Source of the DNA: an uncultured Opitutales bacterium
Lineage (GTDB): Bacteria > Verrucomicrobiota > Verrucomicrobiia > Opitutales > UBA2995
NCBI GenBank assembly: GCA_937920335.1
Contig: CALGUT010000491.1
Span: 1-18,466 of the forward strand
DNA length: 18,466 nt
Direction: 5' to 3'
A program made the translations under genes and the position numbers. Positions within the stretch are counted from its first letter, which is position 1, and every line of letters begins with the position of its first letter. Positions 8,393-15,439 of the stretch are shown here, piece by piece. A model generated the notes under the pieces. It had not been told where the DNA came from, did not search any database, and was given only the letters and a program-made list of their open reading frames with translations.

Positions 8393-8426
8393 AAAGGTCG
8401 AACTCTTTGGGGTTCGGCCTTTTTTT
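8393..8426 (+). terminator. Rho-independent terminator after the glutaredoxin gene
   Basis: An 11-bp stem, AAAGGTCGAAC (8393-8403) with GTTCGGCCTTT (8412-8422), has one G-T wobble and an 8-base loop, and runs into an uninterrupted T tract to 8426. It sits 25 bases after the glutaredoxin stop and just touches the stop codon of the convergent gene. Confidence 0.9.
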
Positions 8427-10308
8427 ATCGCTTCTGGACCGCTCGGAACGAGTAGTTTGTTAAGTCGATGTAGTAGAGGCGACGTTCACCTGTGTCAGAA
8501 CCATTGAAGTAAATGCCATTTCCATCACGCGACCAGACGGGGTGGGGGTGCATCGAGTTTTTGGGGTCATCTGGTTCGGCTCGCATGCGAACCAGCTCGC
8601 GGTAGTTGCCCGAAGCAACGTCATACATGAGAACAGCGTGCGCCCCTTTTTCCGGCCAATCGAATATGTCAGTTACGAACAGGTCGCCCTTCGGATTGAG
8701 AGAGCCATGTATTCCGAGCGCATTCGGAATTAAAGGATAGTCAGGTTCTCCGTTGATCGGGTGAATCATCACATGTTGTCCGGAGGGATTGTCCGTAATG
8801 TGAAAGCCCTCGGGTCTTATATAAGACAATAGCGCATCGTTTCCCGACCACATGGCGTGTTGGCCGATTTCTGTGACATAGCGAATAGCGCCGCCATCGG
8901 AGTCGGCGAGCAATGCAGACTTAACGAGTTTCGTGTTGGTGCCCTTTTTCTCGAGCATGTAGACCCAGAAGAACTGTTTGCCATCAGGGGACCACTTTGG
9001 GTGTTTGAATACGCCTAAGCCTTTCCACTGAGGGTCTTCGATGATGTCCTTTCGCGGATGCATAGGCACCATTTCATCCCGGTTAAGTAGGACCCGAGTT
9101 GTGCCTGCATCCAGGTCCATGATCATCACTTCCGACGCTTTACGATCGGGCCCCTTATATCGGCTGGCCGGGTAGTTATTGTGAGTCAGGCCATACCCGT
9201 TTGTCTCCGATACCATTCCGATCGAGCCTTCAACCTTTCGAGAGGTGTTGTCGTTAACATTGACGATGATCGACCAAGCCTCGTCTTCGATGCCAAATAT
9301 AAGGTGATCGTTGTCGAGCCACTGTTGGCGTGTACCGTCGTGGTCTCCGCCTCGCACCTGGCCTGACACGTAGCGGGGGTCGCTACCGTCGCGGTTCGCA
9401 ACCACGACGCGCCCCCAGCCAGGAACTTCATTTTCAAATTCAAAATAAGTTACGTGCGTTGCGTCGGGGCTTTCTGGACAGATGTCCATATAGGCATGCA
9501 TCGAAGGGGCAGTTCCTGCAGATATCTGTCGAACAACGTGACCATCATCGTAGGCACCAAGGCGCATCAAAGGAGGATTGAGATCAACGCCCACTCCGGG
9601 GATGAGCCGTGTAACCGTGAAGTTCTCTACGGTCATGTGGTTGCTGACCGTGCGAAAAGCAAACCAACCGTCCGAGTAGGGTTCATCATCCGTGAAGTCG
9701 AATATGACGTCACCGTCTCGGATATATTGCGTGCGATTACCGATCGTAACTATTTGAATCTGCTTCTTCTTATTGGGTGTGATCATATACTCGGCTCTGC
9801 TCAAATCGTGCTGAGGAAGCAGAGGACGTTCGCCGAGACCGTTGTAGCGACGGAAACGTGTCTGAGTATTTCGATGTCCTCCGTATCCCACATAATAATG
9901 CCTCAGGTTGTCGTAAGTTCGAAACTGTCCCGTTCGGTGAGTGTCTCGAAAAATGTCATTTGGGTAACGGGGATCGATGGACATCCAGAAGCAGTTAAGG
10001 TCGCGGGCATCATCGTTTGGACCACCTGCTTGAATCATGGTAACCTCGTATTCAATGATTACGGGCGAGTCCAGCTTGTGTCTAAACCAGACCGTGCAGC
10101 CCTTCGGGTCATCGATGACCAGTTTCGAATCTTCGATGGTTACTGTCCCGCCCGGCATCTGTTCAACGACCCAATTGCTGAGGCTGTTAAAATTGTCCTC
10201 AAATAAGACTTCTCCGCGACTGTATGGGAGCGGCTGAGCAGAAACGAGGGAAGCTATGAGTGAAGTGGCGGCGATCGTCGTGATCGTTAAAGACAAGATG
10301 CTATTCAT
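8425..10308 (-). CDS. Secreted DUF6250-like plus beta-propeller protein (PL22-like), putative polysaccharide-active
   Basis: A 627-residue exported protein. The signal peptide (1-24) ends LVSA, then QPLPYS. Residues 33-235 form a jelly-roll-like domain resembling DUF6250/YesU-type sugar-related proteins: DLNCFWMSIDP, a YYVGYGGHRNTQTRFRRY stretch and DFTDDEPYSDGWFAFRT. Residues 250-620 resemble a seven-bladed TolB/oligogalacturonate-lyase propeller, with blades such as HPKWSPDGKQFFWV and HPVWSRDGNGIYF. In PL22 lyases a Q-x-x-H-x-H group plus another His bind manganese. Here N584, H587 and H589 keep that spacing, and H484 or H534 could be the extra ligand; this is inference from remembered family residues. 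It is probably periplasmic or cell-surface and binds or cleaves pectin-like glycans. No other carbohydrate gene is adjacent. The domain calls are moderately sure; the activity is not. Confidence 0.72.
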   Translation of the reverse strand: MNSILSLTITTIAATSLIASLVSAQPLPYSRGEVLFEDNFNSLSNWVVEQMPGGTVTIEDSKLVIDDPKGCTVWFRHKLDSPVIIEYEVTMIQAGGPNDDARDLNCFWMSIDPRYPNDIFRDTHRTGQFRTYDNLRHYYVGYGGHRNTQTRFRRYNGLGERPLLPQHDLSRAEYMITPNKKKQIQIVTIGNRTQYIRDGDVIFDFTDDEPYSDGWFAFRTVSNHMTVENFTVTRLIPGVGVDLNPPLMRLGAYDDGHVVRQISAGTAPSMHAYMDICPESPDATHVTYFEFENEVPGWGRVVVANRDGSDPRYVSGQVRGGDHDGTRQQWLDNDHLIFGIEDEAWSIIVNVNDNTSRKVEGSIGMVSETNGYGLTHNNYPASRYKGPDRKASEVMIMDLDAGTTRVLLNRDEMVPMHPRKDIIEDPQWKGLGVFKHPKWSPDGKQFFWVYMLEKKGTNTKLVKSALLADSDGGAIRYVTEIGQHAMWSGNDALLSYIRPEGFHITDNPSGQHVMIHPINGEPDYPLIPNALGIHGSLNPKGDLFVTDIFDWPEKGAHAVLMYDVASGNYRELVRMRAEPDDPKNSMHPHPVWSRDGNGIYFNGSDTGERRLYYIDLTNYSFRAVQKR

Positions 10309-10357
10309 ATTAGGCAGGGTAGAAAGTCAGTTTTTACTGATTCTAAAAGCGGTGCAA

Positions 10358-10387
10358 CAAAAAGGCCGGGCTCTTTCGAACCCGGCC
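10358..10387 (-). terminator. Rho-independent terminator after glycyl-tRNA synthetase
   Basis: Read on the minus strand, GGCCGGG (10387-10381) pairs perfectly with CCCGGCC (10370-10364) across a 10-base loop and is followed by five T. It lies 19 bases past the synthetase stop and separates it from the downstream propeller gene. Confidence 0.92.
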
Positions 10388-10405
10388 ATCAACGGTTTGC
10401 CAAAA

Positions 10406-11917
10406 TTAGTTGTAGACTTTGTCGTCGATGAACGCGGCGACTTCTGCTTCTGGAATGCGGATCTGTTCCATAGTATCACGATCCCGCAAGGTGACGGTCC
10501 CATCTTCCAGAGAATCAAAGTCAACGGTGATACAAAATGGAGTACCAGCTTCATCCATACGGCGGTAGCGGCGTCCGATAGCACCCGCTTGATCGTAGAA
10601 TACATTGTGCCGGCGTGCTAGGTTCTTATAGATCCGCTTGGACATCTCTACGATCTCCGGTTTGTTCTTCATCAGGGGAAGGATCGCTACCTTGATCGGT
10701 GCGATGCGCGGCGCAAACTTAAGAACGTTTCTGGTTTCCCCTTCCACCTCTTCGACCGTGTAGGCGGAGCAAAGGACTGCCAGTAACGTACGGTCCACAC
10801 CGAGTGACGGCTCGATCACATGAGGGATATATTTTTCACGTTTTACATCGTCGAAATATTCCATGGATTTGCCGGAGTGTTCCTGGTGTTGAGTCAGGTC
10901 GTAGTTACCTCGGGCGGCAATACCTTCAAGCTCCTGCACACCAAATGGGAATTCGAACATGATGTCCGTGCAAGCGCGTGAGTAGTGAGCGAGCTTATTC
11001 TTCGGGTGAACGTGGGTGCTCAAACGACTTTCTTTTAGCCCGATGGTTTTGTGCCAAGCCATTCGGGTTTGGATCCATTCGTTGTAGTAGTTCTCCCAAG
11101 CATCCTCGTCAGCTTCGATGAAGTATTCGATTTCCATTTGTTCGAATTCGCGGGAGCGAAAGATGAAGTTTTTCGGAGTGATCTCGTTGCGAAACGCCTT
11201 ACCGATTTGAGCGATCCCGAAAGGGATTTTTACCCGAGCGGTATCCAGAATAGCTTTGAAATTGGTAAATATACCTTGGGCGGTCTCTGGGCGAAGGTAA
11301 GCAACAGACGAGTCGTCCTTTAGGGCTCCTACGTAGGTTTGGAACATCATGTTGAACTCTCTCGGAGGAGTGAGTGAGCCCGGTTTGCCCGTTGCGGGAG
11401 AGGGAATGAGCTCGTAGAGTTCTGGAGTGGCGTCCAGATATTCTTTCAGTTCGATCGGCGCGATGTCGCCTTGAATGGCGGCTTTGCGTTTCAATGTATC
11501 CGCTTTCTTCTCAGCGTCGGCTTGAGCTTCTGGTCCTTCTAGGGTTGAAACATATCCAATCGTGTCGGCTCCGACGATGACGGGTGCCCACAGGAGGTGG
11601 TCAGCGCGGTAGCGCAACTTGGATTCCTTACAATCGACCATGGGGTCGGAAAAACTATCTACGTGTCCCGAAGCTCTCCACACGTTCGGATGCATGATGA
11701 TCGACGCATCTTGTCCCACGATGTCCTCTCGGCCGTGGACCATGTCTTGCCACCAGGCGTCCTTGATATTCTTGCGGAGCTCTACACCCAGCGGGCCGTA
11801 GTCATAAAATCCATTTATACCTCCGTAGATTTCGGAAGATTGAAAAATGAACCCTCTCCGTTTACAGAGAGAAATGATGTCATCCATGGTTGGATTATTT
11901 GATGGGTCTGTCGGCAT
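10406..11917 (-). CDS. glyQS: Glycyl-tRNA synthetase, alpha2 (single-chain) type
   Basis: Charges tRNA-Gly with glycine in the cytosol. At 503 residues it is the homodimeric class II form found in archaea, eukaryotes and part of the bacteria, not the alpha2beta2 form of E. coli. Visible elements are an N-terminal RRGFIFQSSEIYGGINGFYD block (20-39), HPNVWRASGH (76-85), RPETAQGIF (209-217), motif 2 around FRNE (242-245) followed by SREFEQME, motif 3 GVDRTLLAVL (373-382), and an anticodon-binding domain from about 406 to 498. The ATG at 11917 gives a short polar lead; a second ATG at residue 11 is also possible, and neither has a clear Shine-Dalgarno. It is divergent from oleC, with about 105 bases between the two starts and no promoter I could call with confidence. 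Confidence 0.97.
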   Translation of the reverse strand: MPTDPSNNPTMDDIISLCKRRGFIFQSSEIYGGINGFYDYGPLGVELRKNIKDAWWQDMVHGREDIVGQDASIIMHPNVWRASGHVDSFSDPMVDCKESKLRYRADHLLWAPVIVGADTIGYVSTLEGPEAQADAEKKADTLKRKAAIQGDIAPIELKEYLDATPELYELIPSPATGKPGSLTPPREFNMMFQTYVGALKDDSSVAYLRPETAQGIFTNFKAILDTARVKIPFGIAQIGKAFRNEITPKNFIFRSREFEQMEIEYFIEADEDAWENYYNEWIQTRMAWHKTIGLKESRLSTHVHPKNKLAHYSRACTDIMFEFPFGVQELEGIAARGNYDLTQHQEHSGKSMEYFDDVKREKYIPHVIEPSLGVDRTLLAVLCSAYTVEEVEGETRNVLKFAPRIAPIKVAILPLMKNKPEIVEMSKRIYKNLARRHNVFYDQAGAIGRRYRRMDEAGTPFCITVDFDSLEDGTVTLRDRDTMEQIRIPEAEVAAFIDDKVYN

Positions 11918-12022
11918 AAGTGGGGTAAAAAGCCACGTTTCCTGGGGTCGGTCAAGCTTTGAGCTTTTCCGTTGCCAGCCCTATTTGCGGGCTCTACGAC
12001 CATAAACTTAGTTAAGTATGTC

Positions 12023-13645
12023 ATGAGTTTCAACGTCGCCAGGTTTCTTCCTCAATCCGCTTCAGCCAAGCCGGATGATTGTGCCTTGAAAATTCCACTC
12101 GGATGGGAAGGCGAACAGATTCAATACCGTAGCCTGAGCTTTTCTGAGCTGGAGACATTGAGCAACCGCTGCGCGAATCTCTTGCGGGCAAAAGGTATTG
12201 AGGAAGGGATGCGGGTTCAACTCGCGGTCCGTCCGGGCTTAGAGCTAATCTTGATTACGTTTGCGCTGTTCAAACTGGGCGCGGTTCCTGTTGTTATCGA
12301 TCCCGGGATGGGGGTAAAAAGTTTTCTGGCCTGCGTGAAACGTACTCAACCCACTGCATTGATCGGGATTCCACTCGCGATGGGGTTGTGCCGCATTTTC
12401 TGGAACAGTTTCAGGTCGGTAAAGATTCGACTGAAGGTTGGATCCAGATTCGAGAAATCGCTCATGCGTGCATCAGAGGATGCGGTATTGGTAGCGACGC
12501 AGCCGGACGACCTCGCGGCTATCTTATTTACCTCCGGTTCTACAGGAGCACCCAAGGGTGTGCTCTACGAGCATGGGATGTTCGATGCACAGATTAGGTT
12601 GATTGGAAAGACCTATGGCATCGAGCGAGGAGAGATCGATCTGCCAATGCTCCCGGTATTTGCGTTGTTCAATCCTGCGTTTGGAATGACCACAGTTGTT
12701 CCGGAAATGGATCCGAGTCGACCCGCGTCTGTCGATCCTAAGAATATTGTCCAGGCCATCCTGCAAAACAAAGTAACTAGCTCATTCGGATCTCCGGTAT
12801 TGTGGACTAAAATCTGTCGGTATTGTGAGGAGCATTCAATTACACTTCCTACTATTAAACGGGTCCTCATGGCAGGAGCTCCTGTTTCTCCAAGTCTTAT
12901 AGACGCTTTCAAAAAGGTGATCGTGAATGGGGAAATTCATACGCCTTATGGCGCGACGGAGTCGTTACCCGTGAGTTCCATATCCGGAAAACGGATACTT
13001 GAGGAGACGATGCAAAAAACCAATCATGGAGCCGGTACCTGTGTCGGAAAACTGGTTGATGAAGTCGAAGCAAAGGTGATCGCGATTCATGAAGGCCCGA
13101 TTATCAGTTTGGCGAGTGTTGATGAGCTTCCTATCGGCGAAGTGGGAGAGATCCTGGTTAAGGGTCCCGTCGTCACGAAGGCGTATGATCAACTGAAAGA
13201 GGCGACGCTGGCTGCGAAAATTTTTGACAGGGATCAGGTCTGGCATCGAATGGGAGACACTGGGCACTTGGATGCCGACGGAAATTTGTGGTTTTGTGGA
13301 CGGGTGGTTGAGCGCGTAAGAAGCGCGGAAGGTGTCCTCTTCACGGATCCGGTAGAGGCATTTTTCAATCAACAGGACGGCGTGTTTCGCTCAGCTCTGA
13401 TTGGTTTGGGAGATTCTGGCAAACAGATTCCTGCGATCGTGATCGAACCGGAGGTGGGTCAGTGGCCGGAATCCAGAGCTGCACAATCGGCGTGGAGCAG
13501 ACAGTTGATCGAGGCAGTTCCAAAGGATTCTCCGGCTAGCAAGATAAAGCAGGTGTTTTTCAAAAAGGCGTTTCCGGTTGATGTTAGGCACAATGCCAAG
13601 ATCCATAGATTCGTTCTCAAGAAGGAATTCGAAAAGGGGATGTAA
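12023..13645 (+). CDS. oleC: OleC-like AMP-dependent beta-lactone synthetase (long-chain olefin biosynthesis)
   Basis: In head-to-head hydrocarbon synthesis OleC uses ATP to convert a 2-alkyl-3-hydroxy fatty acid to a beta-lactone, which OleB then decarboxylates to an olefin. This 540-residue protein has the adenylate-forming motifs: FTSGSTGAPKGV (169-180), YGATE (309-313), MGDTGHLDADG (410-420) with GR at 426-427, and the C-terminal lysine K526 in RHNAKIHR. The OleC-specific flavour shows in LPMLPVFALFNPAFGMTTV (207-225), the MDPSRPA segment and TPYGATESLPV. The start at 12023 is preferred over an in-frame ATG at 11972 because MSFNVARFLPQSA matches the usual N-terminus. No OleB hydrolase domain is fused to it. 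oleD lies downstream after a decayed gene; oleA and oleB are not seen. Confidence 0.9.
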   Translation: MSFNVARFLPQSASAKPDDCALKIPLGWEGEQIQYRSLSFSELETLSNRCANLLRAKGIEEGMRVQLAVRPGLELILITFALFKLGAVPVVIDPGMGVKSFLACVKRTQPTALIGIPLAMGLCRIFWNSFRSVKIRLKVGSRFEKSLMRASEDAVLVATQPDDLAAILFTSGSTGAPKGVLYEHGMFDAQIRLIGKTYGIERGEIDLPMLPVFALFNPAFGMTTVVPEMDPSRPASVDPKNIVQAILQNKVTSSFGSPVLWTKICRYCEEHSITLPTIKRVLMAGAPVSPSLIDAFKKVIVNGEIHTPYGATESLPVSSISGKRILEETMQKTNHGAGTCVGKLVDEVEAKVIAIHEGPIISLASVDELPIGEVGEILVKGPVVTKAYDQLKEATLAAKIFDRDQVWHRMGDTGHLDADGNLWFCGRVVERVRSAEGVLFTDPVEAFFNQQDGVFRSALIGLGDSGKQIPAIVIEPEVGQWPESRAAQSAWSRQLIEAVPKDSPASKIKQVFFKKAFPVDVRHNAKIHRFVLKKEFEKGM

Positions 13646-13651
13646 GACTGA

Positions 13652-13687
13652 ATTGAGTGGGTGGCTCAATCTTGCTCGGGTAGCAAG
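13652..13687. other. Two tandem short hairpins after oleC
   Basis: ATTGAG (13652-13657) pairs with CTCAAT (13665-13670), directly followed by CTTGCT (13671-13676) pairing with AGCAAG (13682-13687). Both are perfect 6-bp stems just past the oleC stop. There is no T tract, so an intrinsic terminator is doubtful; they may slow or stabilise the transcript end. The second overlaps the 3' end of the decayed minus-strand gene. Confidence 0.3.
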
Positions 13688-14256
13688 TCTAAGGGTGCAA
13701 TGTAGACTTCCACGACTCCTGTGCCTGATCCGCCGTTTAAACTTAAGGGTGCGGTGTAGGCTCCAGACCTAAGGTAAGTTACTAGGGCTGCCTCCCCCGT
13801 ATGAGTAAGTGCCAGTTCCCAGTATTCTAAAGAATCTCTGCGAAGCGTATCCTGCCAGTTGTCGTCGCGGATTGAGTTTTCCAGATCGTCATTGAAGTCA
13901 TCGAGGAGGTACTGATCTGCATAGAGGGTGATGATTGGATCTGTGATTGAAATCATCCCTGTGTCTAGGGAGGACCGATGCCGCGTATGATCCCCGAACT
14001 GGTTCACCGCCCCGATGTAGCTGAATGGTTCTTTGAGCACTGGTATACTAATGTACTCTTCACAGTTGACTAAAGCCTAGCGGTGTCCTCCTGGGATGAT
14101 CGTTTCTATAGAGTGGACGGTTGTACAAAGCCCGAAGATGGTGATTTTTTCGACTGAGAAAATGTGGGGGAATGCATTCCCATTCTGCACAAACAACCCT
14201 GATAGGCCGATGAATAAAGGGATCACGAGGATCCATAGGAGCGTTAGTCGTTTCAT
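13666..14256 (-). pseudogene. Decayed secreted protein with an in-frame amber codon
   Basis: One reading frame runs from an ATG at 14256 to a TGA at 13666-13668 and is broken only by TAG at 14079-14077. The N-terminal piece, MKRLTLLWILVIPLFIGLSG.. (59 residues), looks like a signal peptide plus a short stretch. After the amber, 12 more codons lead to a GTG at 14040 and a 124-residue piece. That piece has TDPIITLY, NDD, DNWQDT and, at the end, LRSGAYTAPL and GTGVVEVYI, which matches a common C-terminal beta domain of Verrucomicrobia secreted proteins. The usual first half of that domain is not recognisable, so more than the stop codon seems lost. The gene lies between oleC and oleD, opposite to both. 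Use of the GTG start or amber read-through cannot be excluded, but a pseudogene is the simplest reading. Confidence 0.6.
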
Positions 14257-14288
14257 AAAAAAATGAAAAACGAGGTGAATAGAAGGCG

Positions 14289-14294
14289 TATAAA
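14289..14294 (+). promoter_or_regulatory. Possible -10 element of oleD
   Basis: TATAAA (within TATAAAATG) lies about 90 bases before the oleD ATG, in the AT-rich stretch that follows the divergent pseudogene start. No good -35 was found 16-18 bases upstream, so this is only a weak suggestion that oleD has its own promoter. Confidence 0.22.
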
Positions 14295-14382
14295 ATGTGA
14301 TAGGTAGAATGAGAGAGAATAGATGCCACCGAAACCTAAATTTTTCGTGGCATTCCTCAAAAAAATAGTCACACAAAGGTAT

Positions 14383-15378
14383 ATGAAGATTTTGGTTACA
14401 GGCGGCGGAGGATTTCTCGGCCGCTATGTAGTGAATAAGCTTTTAGAAAAAGGTTACACAGTAAGAGTGCTTGGACGGTCCGAACAACCAGACCTGAAAG
14501 CTGCGGGTGTCGATGTTATTCAGGGCGATATTCGAGATGCGAAAATCGTGCGCGCGGCTGCTAGGGGAGTGGATGTGATTCAGCACATCGCTGCTAAAGC
14601 GGGCGTATGGGGCACCTGGGAAGATTACTACCAGATCAATGTAGTGGGTACGCGCAACGTACTTAACGCCTGTAAAGAGTTGGGGATTGATCGCCTGGTT
14701 TACACCAGTACACCGAGCGTAGTTTTTAATGGAGAAGCCTTTCAAGGCGTCGATGAAAACCAACCTTACGGCGAGAATTGGCTGTGCCACTACGCGCACA
14801 CCAAGATGTTGGCAGAGAAAGAAGTTCTCGAAGCGAATGTGCCGGACGGTTCAGGGCTTCGCACAATCGCTCTGCGTCCTCATTTAATATGGGGCGTTGG
14901 CGACAACCATTTGATCCCACGTGTGATTGCTCGCGCTAAGTCTGGTAAGCTTCGTATTGTCGGCGATGGAACCAACAAGGTGGATATTGTACACGTTGAA
15001 AATGCGGCGGAAGCACAGTTGCGTGCTCAGGTGGCCTTAGAGCGAATCGAGAGCTGCGGACAGCCTTATTTTATAACTCAGGGTGAACCGGTGGTTCTTT
15101 GGGACTGGATCAATGGGCTTTTGGATCGCCTGGGGATTTCCAAAGTGGAGAAGCAGATTTCTTTAACAGCAGCCTACCGCGTGGGTGCTGTAATGGAAGG
15201 AGTTTGGAAAACGCTTCGTCTGAAAGGTGAACCTCCTATGACCCGTTTTGTTGCGACTGAATTGGCGAAAGATCATTTCTTTGATATTACCTCTGCTCGT
15301 AACAATCTAGGCTATCAGCCGGCTGTATCCATCGAGCAAGGACTGGATGAGCTGGTCGATAAGCTAAAGGCCAGTTAA
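14383..15378 (+). CDS. oleD: OleD-like NAD(P)-dependent 2-alkyl-3-ketoacid reductase (olefin biosynthesis)
   Basis: A 331-residue extended short-chain dehydrogenase of the 3-beta-HSD family. OleD reduces the 2-alkyl-3-keto acid made by OleA to the 3-hydroxy acid used by OleC. Visible are the Rossmann motif TGGGGFLG (6-13), AAKAGVWG (70-77), the TSTPSV active-site strand with Ser109, the catalytic pair Tyr137 and Lys141 (YAHTK), and RPHLIWGVGDNHLIPR (165-180). This last block and GDGTNKVDIVHVENAA (194-209) match the OleD subgroup rather than general epimerases. The ATG at 14383 is chosen over an upstream in-frame ATG at 14323 because MKILVTGGGG is the normal N-terminus and AAAGG precedes it by three bases. 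It probably works with the oleC product; the gap of about 740 bases between them holds the decayed gene. Confidence 0.88.
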   Translation: MKILVTGGGGFLGRYVVNKLLEKGYTVRVLGRSEQPDLKAAGVDVIQGDIRDAKIVRAAARGVDVIQHIAAKAGVWGTWEDYYQINVVGTRNVLNACKELGIDRLVYTSTPSVVFNGEAFQGVDENQPYGENWLCHYAHTKMLAEKEVLEANVPDGSGLRTIALRPHLIWGVGDNHLIPRVIARAKSGKLRIVGDGTNKVDIVHVENAAEAQLRAQVALERIESCGQPYFITQGEPVVLWDWINGLLDRLGISKVEKQISLTAAYRVGAVMEGVWKTLRLKGEPPMTRFVATELAKDHFFDITSARNNLGYQPAVSIEQGLDELVDKLKAS

Positions 15379-15390
15379 TGGTAAGTGTCA

Positions 15391-15423
15391 AAAAGCCCGG
15401 ACACATAAAGCGGCCGGGCTTTT
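15391..15423. terminator. Two-way intrinsic terminator between oleD and the vWA gene
   Basis: A perfect 10-bp inverted repeat, AAAAGCCCGG (15391-15400) and CCGGGCTTTT (15414-15423), has a 13-base loop. It gives a G+C stem with a T run on either strand and lies between two convergent stop codons, so it can end both transcripts. Confidence 0.9.
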
Positions 15424-15439
15424 GGGCGAGGTGTATTTT

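Noticed and set aside
9454..10206. A 250-codon open frame on the plus strand
   Set aside because: It lies wholly antisense to the well-supported propeller gene and its product shows no recognisable motif or domain order; it is a shadow.
13690..13765. Direct near-repeat of about 22 bases (TAAGGGTGC..TGTAG.CT.CCA at 13690 and 13744)
   Set aside because: Both copies encode similar beta-strand peptides (IAPL and TAPL) of the decayed protein; two imperfect copies are not enough to call a repeat element.
14060..14329. An 89-codon open frame on the minus strand upstream of the decayed gene
   Set aside because: It is a different frame over the signal-peptide region, has no hydrophobic or domain pattern, and looks like a shadow.
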